Source: Akkermansiaceae bacterium
Lineage (GTDB): Bacteria; Verrucomicrobiota; Verrucomicrobiia; Verrucomicrobiales; Akkermansiaceae
Direction: 5' to 3'
Length of the DNA stretch: 64,000 bases
Assembly (NCBI GenBank): GCA_024233135.1
Contig: JACKPZ010000021.1
Span: 1 to 64,000 of the forward strand
Below are positions 33,541 to 42,348 of this stretch, piece after piece (position 1 is the stretch's first letter; each line of letters starts with the position of its first letter). The notes under the pieces are model-generated. The model had not been told where the DNA came from, ran no database searches, and saw nothing but the letters and a program-made list of their open reading frames with translations. The position numbers and the translations under genes were made by a program.

Positions 33541-36054
33541 TTATTCCGGCCCTCCGAGCTGGCGCATCAGGAACTCCGCACGGCGCAAGTTCCCGTATTC
33601 CGTTTCCGCGGCTCCATGCCCGGCGTTCATTACCGGCAGGTATTCATACATCCGTCCCGCCTTCTGCAGCGCCGCCGCCACCTGCGCGGTCGATGCGGGG
33701 TCGACGTTGTGATCGAGCTCGCCCACCACCAGCAGCAGCGGGGCCTCCAGCTTCGCGGCGTGGGTGACGTTCGAGTTGCGCGCGTAACTTTCGTCCACCG
33801 GCCAGCCCATCCACGCTTCGTTCCACCAGATTTTGTCCATCCGGTTGTCGTGGCAGCCGCAGTCCGCCACGCCGGCCTTGTAGAAATCCCCGTGGTTGAG
33901 CAGGCCGGCGAGCGCGTTCTGTCCACCGGCACTTCCGCCGAAGATGCCCATGCGCCCGAGGTCCATCCACGGACGGGTTTTCGCGGCCTCCTTGAGCCAT
34001 GCGATGCGGTCGGGAAACCCGCCGTCCATCAGGTTTTTCCAACAGACGTCGTGAAAAGCCTTGGATCTCCAGTTCGTCCCCATGCCGTCGAGTTTCACGA
34101 CGACAAATCCGAGCTCCGCCATGTCGTTCATCGAGAACCACGCGCTGTACGACTTCGGAGTGAAGAAGTCGTGCGGTCCGGCGTAGATCGACTCCACCAC
34201 GGGGTAGCGTTTCGCCGGATCGAAGTCGCGCGGTTTGACGAGGATGCCGTGAATCTCGGTTTTCCCATCGCGCCCTTTCGCCACGAAACGCTCCGGCCGG
34301 CTCCATCCGGTCTTCCGGAGTTCCGCGTCGTCGGCCCGCGCCACCTCCGCGACGAGCGAGCCGTCGGCCCGCCGGACTTCCGTCACCGGCGGTTGATCCA
34401 CACGCGACCAGGTGTCGACGATCCATCGCTTGTCCGGAGAGAAACGGATCCGGTGGTCTCCATCCGCTTCGGTGAGCGCTTGGGGCGCTCCTCCATCCAT
34501 GTCCACGCGGATGAAGTGGGAGTGATAGGGATCCTGCCCTTGGTGGAAACCGAAGACGCGCAGGAGGAGCGAACGCTTCTCCTCATCGACGTCCACCACC
34601 TCGCGCACGACCCATTCCCCGGAGGTGACGGCGTGTTTCACTTTGCCCGCGACCTCGTCGATCAGGTAGAGGTGGTTCCACCCGCTCCGCTCGGACGCCC
34701 ACAGGATCTCGCGGGTTTCCGGCAGCCGCCGGAGATAGGTCTTCTGCGAGTAGTCGATGAATGTTTCGGATATCTCCTCGTGGATCGTCCGCGCCGCGCC
34801 GTCGGAAGACCGGATGCCGACGATGCGCAGCACCTGGTGCCCGCGTTGGTTGTAGAGAAAGCTGAACTCCGACGAGTCCGCGGCCCACGCGGTGTGGTCG
34901 ATGGACCATGGGTTCGCGAACAATTTGTCGTCCACCGGGATTTCACGGGCTTGCGCGACGTCGAACAATCGCGGCATTGGCTGGCGGATCGGATCGCCCG
35001 GTTTGGTGTAGGGGAACCGGATCAGCTTCGGCTGGACTTGATCGTCCGGCGAACTCTCGACGATGTGGACCTCTCGTTGGTCCACACGACGGGTGAGCCG
35101 GCAGACGAGGTGTTTCGAGTCCGGCGACCATTCGAAGGGGCCTTCGTAAAAACGCTCTTCCGTGCCGTTTTCCGTAAGCGCCACCGCAGGGTCGCCTCCG
35201 GTCGGTTCGAGAAACAGGTTGTGGCTCCTGACGACGGCACGCCACTTGCCATCCGGGGAGACATCTCCGCCGCCGCGGTTTTCTCGACGAGGGCGTTGTC
35301 GCTCGGCCACCGGTCCGGTGATGCGCGCCAGCGTCGGGACCGCCTCCGCGCGCAGTCCCGCGAGATTGCGACCTGACCTGTCGCTCGCGATCCACTTTTC
35401 GCCTTCGTAGGTCTCGATCACGCTCCGCCCGCCTGCAGGGATTCGGCTGTGGGGACGGATTTCCCGCCATCCGGCCACCCAGCCGACCTTGATGTCGCCA
35501 TCGGTGGCGTTTTCGATGATCAGTTTCACGGGTTTTCCCACCCGCCGTCCGCCGCGCAGCAGAGCCGAGGGGGGGGCGAGCGATGCAGCTTGGGGTTGGA
35601 ACTCGCGCTCCTCCAGTGTCCCATCCGCCATGTCGAAGGCCCAGCCGCGGCCGTTCGTGGAAAAACGCAGAATCCGCGGCTGCTCCGGGTCGATCTTGAA
35701 AAAGTCGAAGCGCAGGCCGCGCGGTTCGTCTCCCGTTCGCCGCGCCAGTTCCGTCGTGAGAGCCGCGTGGTCGAATGCGTCAGCGAGGCCGCCGTTGTCC
35801 GGGTTGAGCTTGGAAACCCGGCGGCTTCCATCCAGCTCGGTCTTCACCAGCAGGATCGGACCGCCGTCCTTCGGCCATACCGGTTCGAGGTCGGCCGACG
35901 TCACCAGCGAGCGGGCTTCGTTTCCAAAGTCCTTGGCCCGGCGGATGGCGTCCCGCACGTCCTGCAACGGACCGGCAGGGACGAGCGATGCAAGCCCGAT
36001 GGATACGAACAGGAAAGCGGCGGAACGGAGGGAAAAACAGCGTGTCGGGACCAT
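33541..36054 (-). CDS. S9-family (DPP IV-like) peptidase with inserted VHL-like beta domain
   Basis: Secreted prolyl-oligopeptidase-type serine peptidase, 837 residues, with signal peptide (FSLRSAAFLFVSIGLASLVPA). The N-terminal propeller (~50-560; SPDGKWRAVV, WSPDSKHLVCRL, AWAADSSEFSFLY) leads into the alpha/beta hydrolase: KRYPVVESIYAGPHD, S708 in IFGGSAGGQN, D781 in GELDHNVDP and H813 in NAGHGAAE, a complete triad. At about 173-236 there is an insert (IIENATDGDIKVGWV ... IPAGGRSVIETYEGEKWIASD) that reads like a pVHL beta domain. Likely feeds on peptides outside the cytoplasm. Confidence 0.93.
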   Translation of the reverse strand: MVPTRCFSLRSAAFLFVSIGLASLVPAGPLQDVRDAIRRAKDFGNEARSLVTSADLEPVWPKDGGPILLVKTELDGSRRVSKLNPDNGGLADAFDHAALTTELARRTGDEPRGLRFDFFKIDPEQPRILRFSTNGRGWAFDMADGTLEEREFQPQAASLAPPSALLRGGRRVGKPVKLIIENATDGDIKVGWVAGWREIRPHSRIPAGGRSVIETYEGEKWIASDRSGRNLAGLRAEAVPTLARITGPVAERQRPRRENRGGGDVSPDGKWRAVVRSHNLFLEPTGGDPAVALTENGTEERFYEGPFEWSPDSKHLVCRLTRRVDQREVHIVESSPDDQVQPKLIRFPYTKPGDPIRQPMPRLFDVAQAREIPVDDKLFANPWSIDHTAWAADSSEFSFLYNQRGHQVLRIVGIRSSDGAARTIHEEISETFIDYSQKTYLRRLPETREILWASERSGWNHLYLIDEVAGKVKHAVTSGEWVVREVVDVDEEKRSLLLRVFGFHQGQDPYHSHFIRVDMDGGAPQALTEADGDHRIRFSPDKRWIVDTWSRVDQPPVTEVRRADGSLVAEVARADDAELRKTGWSRPERFVAKGRDGKTEIHGILVKPRDFDPAKRYPVVESIYAGPHDFFTPKSYSAWFSMNDMAELGFVVVKLDGMGTNWRSKAFHDVCWKNLMDGGFPDRIAWLKEAAKTRPWMDLGRMGIFGGSAGGQNALAGLLNHGDFYKAGVADCGCHDNRMDKIWWNEAWMGWPVDESYARNSNVTHAAKLEAPLLLVVGELDHNVDPASTAQVAAALQKAGRMYEYLPVMNAGHGAAETEYGNLRRAEFLMRQLGGPE

Positions 36055-36153
36055 GAATGATCCGGGAACATCGGAGATCCACCCGCTCTTTCAATCCTTC
36101 GTCCCGCTTTGGCCGAAAACCCGGCGACCGTTTCGGAATCCGCAAAAACCCGA

Positions 36154-36522
36154 TCATTCGCCCTCCCTCAGCCACTTCCTCGCGCCGTCTTCGTCGTGCA
36201 GTGGAAATCCCCGCACTTCGAGACCCGGCAGGAGCCTGCCTTCCCACTCGCTGGCCTTGCGGATCCACGATTCATCCGCCAGCACCGCCACCCGTCGGAA
36301 CTGAAGGATTTGTCGCATCAGTCCGGGCAGGCGTGAAAACTCCACCATCACCGCTCCGGCGGACGGCAGTTGGAAATCCTCGATCCGGTAGAGCATCGTT
36401 CCGCCTTCGATGCCTTCGCAGCGGGCGGCGAACTCATCGAGCACACCCTTCATGCCCTCGGAGTGGAGTTTCCCACCGAAGGCCATCTCGACGTGATCGC
36501 CCGTGCGCTCGATCCGGAACAT
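36154..36522 (-). CDS. SpoIIAA-like/STAS-SEC14 fold protein
   Basis: A 122-residue cytoplasmic protein of the SpoIIAA-like family (PF11964): starts FRIERTGDHVEMAFGGKLH and ends with the RRVAVLADESWIRKASEWEG and RGFPLHDEDGARKWL pattern, where the alkaline His/Asp and the W-L tail are typical. Such proteins have a SEC14/STAS fold and unknown ligands. ATG 36522 is chosen over the GTG at 36537. It follows the host-attachment gene after 43 nt on the same strand, so the two may be co-expressed. Confidence 0.75.
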   Translation of the reverse strand: MFRIERTGDHVEMAFGGKLHSEGMKGVLDEFAARCEGIEGGTMLYRIEDFQLPSAGAVMVEFSRLPGLMRQILQFRRVAVLADESWIRKASEWEGRLLPGLEVRGFPLHDEDGARKWLREGE

Positions 36523-36565
36523 GGGGACCGGTCGCACGGGCCGCGGACTCCCGCAAGCGCACTTC

Positions 36566-37006
36566 TCAGGTGAGTTGGAAACGCTGCAGCAGCTCGAGTT
36601 TCGGTGCTTTCACCAACCCGAGGGCCAGATCACGGAACACACGCTCGCGCACTTCCGGCCGCAGCGCGTCGAGCAACTTGCGGTGCATCGGCTGCGGGGC
36701 CGCCAGGCAGATCCTGCCGGGCTCGCGTTTCGCGACGTCGTTGATCCGGTCGACGATCGAATCCAACTGGCTCTGCAGCGCCTCTTTCTCCTCGTTGTGC
36801 TTCTCTCCCGCCGCAAGGCCCGTCCGTCCGGATGGGAAACGTCCCGCCTGGTCGGTCACGCGCTCGGATTTCCGGCTGTGCAGGTTTTTCAGATCGTCAT
36901 CCACCAGATCCTCGAATGCGGGGGAGGTGGTGGGATCATCCTCGTCGCGGGTGATGCGATAGGCCTTCATTCTTCCTAGGTCGGTGACAATCATCAGCAG
37001 ATTCAT
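36566..37006 (-). CDS. Host attachment protein family member
   Basis: A 146-residue protein of the 'protein required for attachment to host cells' family (PF10116, named after Agrobacterium). Signs: N-terminal beta strand MIVTDLGRMKAYRI, then DLVDDDLKNLHSRKSERVTDQAGRFPSG, the long charged helix with EKEALQSQLDSIVDRINDVAKRE, and the end ICLAAPQPMHRKLLDALRPEVRERVFRDLALGLVK. The fold is RNase H-like; the name should not be taken as evidence of host contact, since free-living bacteria carry it widely. Confidence 0.82.
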   Translation of the reverse strand: MNLLMIVTDLGRMKAYRITRDEDDPTTSPAFEDLVDDDLKNLHSRKSERVTDQAGRFPSGRTGLAAGEKHNEEKEALQSQLDSIVDRINDVAKREPGRICLAAPQPMHRKLLDALRPEVRERVFRDLALGLVKAPKLELLQRFQLT

Positions 37007-37150
37007 AGCCTTTCAAGGTGGCAAGGATCCGCGTCCATGCAAATGGAAGCGGGGGGCTGATTTTCCAATCGCCGGCGTCACGCACGGACCTTCGGTGCAT
37101 TTCCTTGGAATCGCCGGCATGCGCAGGCATCCTGCCCGTGTTCGCAAGAG

Positions 37151-37516
37151 ATGAAGAAATGCCCATACTGCGCGGAGGAAATCCAGGACGAGGCGATCAA
37201 GTGCAAGCACTGCCACGAATTCCTGGATGACTCGAAACGCCCGGTTCCGCCGCCGGTCCCGCCGATGCATCCGGCTCCACCGAAGAAAGAGGAACTTCCG
37301 TTCTACTTCCGGACCTCGTTCATCGTGCTGACCTTTCTGATGGTCCCGCCCTTCGCGATCCCGTCGATCGTGTTGCATCCGAAGCTCCACTGGGCGTGGA
37401 AGGTGGCGGCATGTGTCCTGATCCTCCTGATCTGCTGGGGCTCGTACGCCGCCATCAAGGCTTTCATCCACCAGCTCGACGACGCAACGAAGATGATGGA
37501 GGAAATGCGGACCTAG
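37151..37516 (+). CDS. Zinc-ribbon membrane protein
   Basis: A 121-residue protein: N-terminal zinc ribbon MKKCPYCAEEIQDEAIKCKHC (CxxC-x12-CxxC at 4, 7, 20, 23), a Pro-rich linker (about 32-46), two membrane helices (~53-75 and ~83-101) and a short charged tail. Such ribbon-plus-membrane proteins are common and of unknown role. Its last bases overlap the convergent ligA stop. It is the only plus-strand gene in a long minus-strand stretch. Confidence 0.82.
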   Translation: MKKCPYCAEEIQDEAIKCKHCHEFLDDSKRPVPPPVPPMHPAPPKKEELPFYFRTSFIVLTFLMVPPFAIPSIVLHPKLHWAWKVAACVLILLICWGSYAAIKAFIHQLDDATKMMEEMRT

Positions 37517-39690
37517 GAGATCATTCCGCGAACGGTTTCCTCGTCGATGATGGTGACACCGAGTTTCTCGGCCTTGTCCCGCTTCGAACCGCCGCCCTCG
37601 CCGGCTACGAGGTAGTCGGTGTTCTTCGACACGCTGCCGCTCACTTTCGCACCCTTGCTTTCGAGCAGGCGTTTCATTTCGTCGCGATCGACGCCCAGCG
37701 TGCCGGTGAGCACGATCGTCTTGCCGGCAAGCGGCATGTCCGTGATGTCCGCCTCGGCGGGTTTCGGCAGGAAATTCTCCGCCTTCGGGTGGATTCCAAG
37801 CTCGTCCAGCCGTGCCAGCACGTGGCGGCCGGCATCCGACGAGAAGAACATCGTCACGCTCTCCGCCACCGCGGGACCGACATCGCCGCTGATCTGATAG
37901 GCTGCTAGAAACTCGTTTTTCTTCTTCGCGTCGGCGCGCGTGTCTTTCCGCAACTCTGCGAGGATTTGAGACTTCGCGACATCGGCGAGTGTTTCGTGAA
38001 GACGCGCCAGTTCCTTTGACGCGGACTCGCCGACCTGACGGATGCCCATCGCGAAGAGCCAGCGGTCGAGCGGTTTCGAGCGTGCGCGTCCGAGCGCCGC
38101 GACCACCTTCGCCGCGTTCTTTTCGCCGAACCGCCGAGGTGCCTCGTCGCTGCCGAGGTTGAGGTCGGCCAGTGTTTCTTCGCCGAGGTCGAAAAGATCG
38201 AGCGGCGTGTGGCAGAGTTCGTGGCGGACGAGGGCCTCCGCCACGGTGCCACCGAGCCCGTCGATATCGAGCGCCTTGCGCGATGCGAAGTGGCTGATGC
38301 GGGTGACCGCCTGTGCAGGGCATTGGAAATTCGTGCAGCGCCACGCGACAAAGCCTTCCTCCTGTGCGATCGGGCCGCGACAAGACGGACAACAGCCGTC
38401 GACCTCCTCAAAGATCGAATACGTCTTCGCTCCCTCCACCGCATGCGTCACCTTGACCACCGCGGGAATGATCTCGCCGGCTTTCTCCACCAGCACGGTC
38501 GCGCCGATATGGATGCCCTTGCGGTCGATCTCGTCCTGGTTGTGCAACGTCGCGCGGGAAACCGTGGAGCCGGAGATCAGCACCGGCGTCAGTTCCGCCA
38601 CGGGGGTGAGTACGCCGGTGCGGCCGACCTGGATGGTGATGTTCTCGAGTTTCGTTTCCTTTTGTTCCGGAAGGAACTTGTAGGCCGCAGCCCAGCGCGG
38701 CGCGCGGGATGTGAATCCGAGTTTCTCCCGTTCGGCGCGGTCGAGTACCTTGATCACCGCGCCGTCCGTGCCGTAGTCGAGATCGTGGCGGAGCTTGTCG
38801 ATTTCCGCCACGGCGGCGAGCACCTCGTCGAGGCCCGAGGCGTCGATGACCGGGTGGTTGCGCGGGATGCCCAGCGTTTCCAGAAGTTCGTGGAAATCGT
38901 GCTCGGATGAAAGTTCCGGCCCGTCATACGCGCCAAGCCCGTGGGCGAGGAAGGCGAGGGGACGTTGGGCGGTGATCTTCGGATCGAGCTGCTTGAGCGT
39001 ACCGGCGGTCGCGTTGCGCGGGTTGGCGAAAGTCGGAAGCCCGGCTTCGTCGCGTTCCGCGTTCATCGCCGCGAAGGCCTCGTTCGGCATGAAGATCTCG
39101 CCGCGGATCTCAAGCAGGGCGGGGATCTCCGATTTGGAATGAAGGGAGAGCGGGATGCTCCGGATGGTGCGGACGTTGTGGGTGATGTCGTCGCCGGTCG
39201 TGCCGTCGCCGCGGGTGGCCGCGTAGGCGAGTTCTCCATTCCGATAGACCAGCGAAACGGCGACGCCGTCGATCTTCGGTTCCACCGTGACGGCGATGTC
39301 CTCGCGGCCGAGGCCCTTGCGCAGGCGCTGATAGAAATCGACCAGTTCCTTCTCCGGCCGGTCGGCCCCGGCTTCCTTCATTCCTTCTTCGGACAACTCG
39401 AAGACATCGTCGATGGACAGCATCGGCACCAGGTGGCGGAGCTGTTGGAAACCTTCGATCGGCTGGCCGCCGACGCGTTGGGTCGGCGAGTTCGGATCGG
39501 CGAACTCAGGGTGCTTCGTTTCCAGATCCTCCAACTCGCGGAACAGCTTGTCATACTCCGCATCCGATATCTCCGGGGTCGCCTGGGTATAGTAGAGCCG
39601 GTTGTGGCGCTCGAGTTCCGACCTCAACTCGCGGATGCGCGTTTCCGGAGGAGGCGGGGAGGAATAGGAAAACAGGTCCGGCTCGGCCAT
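37513..39690 (-). CDS. ligA: NAD+-dependent DNA ligase
   Basis: Seals nicks during replication and repair. 725 residues: Ia domain with YYTQATPEISDAEYDKLFREL, adenylation domain with nucleophile K139 in EPKIDG, OB-fold, Cys4 zinc finger (CCPSCRGPI... WRCTNFQCPAQ, ~425-450), helix-hairpin-helix region, and a BRCT domain at the C-terminus (ADITDMPLAGKTIVLTGTLG). All domains are present and the length is slightly above the usual ~670. Divergent from nothing; the next minus-strand gene upstream is an SHD1-like protein after 117 nt. Confidence 0.97.
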   Translation of the reverse strand: MAEPDLFSYSSPPPPETRIRELRSELERHNRLYYTQATPEISDAEYDKLFRELEDLETKHPEFADPNSPTQRVGGQPIEGFQQLRHLVPMLSIDDVFELSEEGMKEAGADRPEKELVDFYQRLRKGLGREDIAVTVEPKIDGVAVSLVYRNGELAYAATRGDGTTGDDITHNVRTIRSIPLSLHSKSEIPALLEIRGEIFMPNEAFAAMNAERDEAGLPTFANPRNATAGTLKQLDPKITAQRPLAFLAHGLGAYDGPELSSEHDFHELLETLGIPRNHPVIDASGLDEVLAAVAEIDKLRHDLDYGTDGAVIKVLDRAEREKLGFTSRAPRWAAAYKFLPEQKETKLENITIQVGRTGVLTPVAELTPVLISGSTVSRATLHNQDEIDRKGIHIGATVLVEKAGEIIPAVVKVTHAVEGAKTYSIFEEVDGCCPSCRGPIAQEEGFVAWRCTNFQCPAQAVTRISHFASRKALDIDGLGGTVAEALVRHELCHTPLDLFDLGEETLADLNLGSDEAPRRFGEKNAAKVVAALGRARSKPLDRWLFAMGIRQVGESASKELARLHETLADVAKSQILAELRKDTRADAKKKNEFLAAYQISGDVGPAVAESVTMFFSSDAGRHVLARLDELGIHPKAENFLPKPAEADITDMPLAGKTIVLTGTLGVDRDEMKRLLESKGAKVSGSVSKNTDYLVAGEGGGSKRDKAEKLGVTIIDEETVRGMIS

Positions 39691-39807
39691 GCGGCGAGTC
39701 TCGGCGTTGCGGGGCGTGTTTCAATCGGAAACCGGCACGCGGTCCGGGGGCCGCGGTCCATCGTTCCGAAAGGCGTTGGGAACCCACGCCCGGACCCCAT
39801 TGACGCG

Positions 39808-40593
39808 CTATCTGTTGCCCGCGGTGGACTTCCGGGTTTCGCGAATGAGGGTCTCGGAAGTGAAGTGGACGACCATGCGGACTTCACCGTCCTCTTTGGC
39901 GGGGCCGAGTTGGGCGGTGCCGCCTTCTTCGAGTTTCCAAGCATGGGTGGGTTTGATCTCACCTTCGGCGGGGGCCTCGGAGGGCAGTTTGTCTGCAGAT
40001 ACGACGGGCTTGCCGTGGAGCACGGTGAGCAGCTCGGCGAGTTCCTTCCAGCAGTTGGCGAGCGAGTCCTGGTATCCGGCGGCGGGCACGGGGTCGCTGC
40101 GGAGCTGGATGTCGCGGAGCTTGCCGTCCTCGGTCCAGTCAAAGAACAGCAGGGCGTTCTTGCCGCCGACCTTCGCCTTGGTGCGGAAGGCTCCGTTGGT
40201 TCCGACGCGGGCAAGCATGGCCTCGGGGATGTTGAGCTCGACAATCTCGCTTTCGCGGAGTTTGCGCAGGGTTTCCTCGCGGGTGTCGCCGAACTCAAGG
40301 ATTCCGAAGACACCGCGGGTCGGCTCGACCTCGGGCGTGTCGACCGGCGTGACCGGGTGCTCGGCGTCGAGCCACCGGCGGTCGTCGGGATGGAGTTGGT
40401 CGAGCGGGATCACGATCTCCTTGCGGTCGGTGCGGACGATGGACACCGAGCGGTCGTCGCGTTTCATGAACTCGCCGCGCACGCTGCGGGAACCATCGGC
40501 GTTGCGCCACGGGCGTGGATCTCCGTGGAGCGGGCCCGCAAGGGCGAGAAGCAGAAGGATGGCGGCGCTGCGGTGCATGAAAGGAAGACTCAT
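39808..40593 (-). CDS. Secreted SHD1-like domain protein, function unknown
   Basis: A 261-residue secreted protein. After a signal peptide (HRSAAILLLLALAGPLHG), residues ~25-75 match the SLA1 homology domain 1 pattern found in Planctomycetes and Verrucomicrobia: R.W...DG.....GEF.......V.I......E..IPL.QL...D..WL. The rest (FGDTREETLRKLRES onward) is a mixed region without a family I recognise. ATG 40593 is chosen; ATG 40578 is equally possible. Lies 52 nt after der on the same strand. Confidence 0.7.
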   Translation of the reverse strand: MSLPFMHRSAAILLLLALAGPLHGDPRPWRNADGSRSVRGEFMKRDDRSVSIVRTDRKEIVIPLDQLHPDDRRWLDAEHPVTPVDTPEVEPTRGVFGILEFGDTREETLRKLRESEIVELNIPEAMLARVGTNGAFRTKAKVGGKNALLFFDWTEDGKLRDIQLRSDPVPAAGYQDSLANCWKELAELLTVLHGKPVVSADKLPSEAPAEGEIKPTHAWKLEEGGTAQLGPAKEDGEVRMVVHFTSETLIRETRKSTAGNR

Positions 40594-40645
40594 CGCAGAG
40601 GAACCCGCCGGAGGCAAACGCTGTCTGTAAAGATGACGGCGGACT

Positions 40646-42043
40646 TCAATGCCCCTGTGGTTTTTGTTTCGGCGTCCACTCGCGGCGCGAGCGGGAGCGC
40701 ACAGAGAGCACGACCGGGATGCCGGGCGCGGGGTGGTGCTTTCGATAGTGGTTCACGAGGTAGGATTCATAGGCGGGGGCCATGAGGCGCTTGTCGTTGA
40801 CGAAGAGCACGATGACGGGCACCGGCACGACGCTGTATTTCTCGTTCACCGCGGTGGTGGCGTAGTAGAGCTTGAGGCGACGTTTCAGGCTGCGATCGAG
40901 CGCGGGCGGGTTCTGGGTGAAGGCGCTCTGGAGGATGCGGTTGAGCGGGCCGGTGGCGGGCAGGCTCTTCGCGCCATCGCGGATCTTCAGCGCCTGGCGC
41001 AGGACCTGCGAGACGGCGGTGCCCTCTTTGGCGGAGCAGATCACGAAGGGTGCGTAGTGCAGGAAGAACAACTCGCGTTTCACGTGCTCGGTGGCCTGTT
41101 TCATGCGCTCCTTGTGATCGAGCTTCGGCTGATAGAGGTCGAACTTGTTGAGAACGATCAGGCAGGGCTTGCGCTCCTCAAGGATCATCTGGGCGATCTT
41201 TCGGTCCTGCGCGCTGATGCCGGCGGCGAGGTCGATGACGAGCACGCAGAGATCGGAGCGGCGCACGGCCTTCTCGGTGCGCATGGCGGAGAAAACCTCG
41301 ATCGAGTTGTCGCGCTTGCCGCGCGGGCGCAGGCCGGCGGTGTCGATGAGGGTGAAACGCTCGCCGTTGAAGGTGTAGGGGAGGTCGATGGCGTCGCGGG
41401 TGGTGCCGGCGATGTCGGAGACGATCGTGCGTTCGTCCTTGAGGATCGCGTTGACGAGCGACGACTTGCCGGCGTTCGGCTTGCCGACGATGGCGAGCTT
41501 GATGCCGACGGCCTCGGCCTCTTCCACCGCCTCGGCCTCCTCGCTGGCGAGCGGGGCGATCACCGCGTCGATGGCGTCGCAGAGTTGGCCGATGTTGCGG
41601 CCGTGCTCGGCGGAAACGAAGAGCATCTCGGCGAAACCAAGGCTGGCGAAATCCGAGAGCGCCTGCTCGTGTTTCTTGTCATCCACCTTGTTGAGGACGA
41701 GGGAGACGGGAGGTTTCGCCTGGCGAAGCTTGCGGGCGAGGGCTTCATCGATGGTGGTGAGTCCGTCGTGGGCGTCGACGACGAACAGGATCAGGTCCGC
41801 TGTTTCCATCGCGATGTCCGCCTCGACGGAGACCAGATTCTCGAAGCCGTCTTCCAGCGTGCCGCCGATGCCGCCGGTGTCGATGAGCGTGCAGGCGGTC
41901 TTCGTCGCCTTCGATGGCGCGGAAATGCGGTCGCGGGTGACGCCCGGTTGGTCGTGCACGATGGCGATCTTCCGACCGGCGAGGCGGTTGAAGAGGGCGG
42001 ACTTGCCGACGTTGGGGCGGCCGACGATGGCGACGGTGGGCAT
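40646..42043 (-). CDS. der: Ribosome biogenesis GTPase Der (EngA)
   Basis: Double GTPase needed for 50S assembly. 465 residues: first G domain with GRPNVGKS (8-15), DTGG and NKVD; second with GKPNAGKS, DTAGLRPRGKRDNSIEVFS and NKFD, then the C-terminal KH-like domain (LKLYYATTAVNEKYSVVPVPVIVLFVN). An acidic linker (ASEEAEAVEEAEAVG) joins the G domains. Start at ATG 42043 gives the family N-terminus MPTVAIVGRPN. The upstream tRNA-Asp terminator separates it from the tRNA. Confidence 0.97.
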   Translation of the reverse strand: MPTVAIVGRPNVGKSALFNRLAGRKIAIVHDQPGVTRDRISAPSKATKTACTLIDTGGIGGTLEDGFENLVSVEADIAMETADLILFVVDAHDGLTTIDEALARKLRQAKPPVSLVLNKVDDKKHEQALSDFASLGFAEMLFVSAEHGRNIGQLCDAIDAVIAPLASEEAEAVEEAEAVGIKLAIVGKPNAGKSSLVNAILKDERTIVSDIAGTTRDAIDLPYTFNGERFTLIDTAGLRPRGKRDNSIEVFSAMRTEKAVRRSDLCVLVIDLAAGISAQDRKIAQMILEERKPCLIVLNKFDLYQPKLDHKERMKQATEHVKRELFFLHYAPFVICSAKEGTAVSQVLRQALKIRDGAKSLPATGPLNRILQSAFTQNPPALDRSLKRRLKLYYATTAVNEKYSVVPVPVIVLFVNDKRLMAPAYESYLVNHYRKHHPAPGIPVVLSVRSRSRREWTPKQKPQGH

Positions 42044-42117
42044 GGCGGAAGTAAACTGTCCCTTTCGGGATGTGGAAAGCGGGAACCCGGCGGTTCTTTG
42101 GTGTCCGATCACGGGAA

Positions 42118-42144
42118 CAAAAAACCCCGCCTTGCGGCGGGGTT
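42118..42144 (-). terminator. Terminator of the tRNA-Asp transcript
   Basis: Read on the minus strand: AACCCCGCC, loop GCAA, GGCGGGGTT, then T-rich TTTTTG. 9-bp GC-rich stem immediately downstream of the tRNA. Confidence 0.85.
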
Positions 42145-42158
42145 GATACCAAGTGGGA

Positions 42159-42235
42159 TGGCGGAGCGGACGGGGCTCGAACCCGCGACCTCCAACGTGA
42201 CAGGCTGGCGCTCTAACCAACTGAGCTACCGCTCC
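42159..42235 (-). tRNA. tRNA-Asp (anticodon GTC)
   Basis: Minus-strand cloverleaf: acceptor GGAGCGG/CCGCTCC, D-loop with AGTTGGTTAGA, anticodon loop CTGTCAC (GTC), T-loop TTCGAGC, discriminator G and encoded CCA (42159-42161). Its own promoter and terminator are recognisable on either side. Confidence 0.96.
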
Positions 42236-42256
42236 ATGTCCCGCTCGGGTGCGCGG

Positions 42257-42285
42257 ACGCTAGGGGGACGATCCGGGCCGTGCAA
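42257..42285 (-). promoter_or_regulatory. Strong candidate promoter of tRNA-Asp
   Basis: On the minus strand, TTGCAC (42280-42285), a 17-nt spacer and TAGCGT (42257-42262), placed 21 nt before the tRNA 5' end. The same hexamer style is seen before rpmI and the NIF3-like gene, and a tRNA is a place where a promoter is certain to exist, which supports TTGNNN-N17-TAGNNT as this genome's main promoter. Confidence 0.6.
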
Positions 42286-42348
42286 TCTCTTTTTTTCGTG
42301 AAAATGAAATTCTTTTCGGAGTCCTGAAAACCAAGCGCCGCAAGTGTT

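Noticed and set aside
33616..35376. 586-codon open frame opposite the S9 peptidase
   Set aside because: The minus-strand peptidase has an intact catalytic triad and signal peptide. The plus frame reads like low-complexity Arg/Val/Asp-rich shadow sequence with no family match.
37013..38392. 459-codon minus-strand open frame crossing the zinc-ribbon gene and the 3' half of ligA
   Set aside because: It is an Arg/Gly-rich alternative frame of ligA and lies antisense to the clear zinc-ribbon gene; no family pattern.
38941..40785. 614-codon plus-strand open frame spanning ligA and the SHD1-like gene
   Set aside because: It crosses two well-supported minus-strand genes and an intergenic region; no domain is visible.
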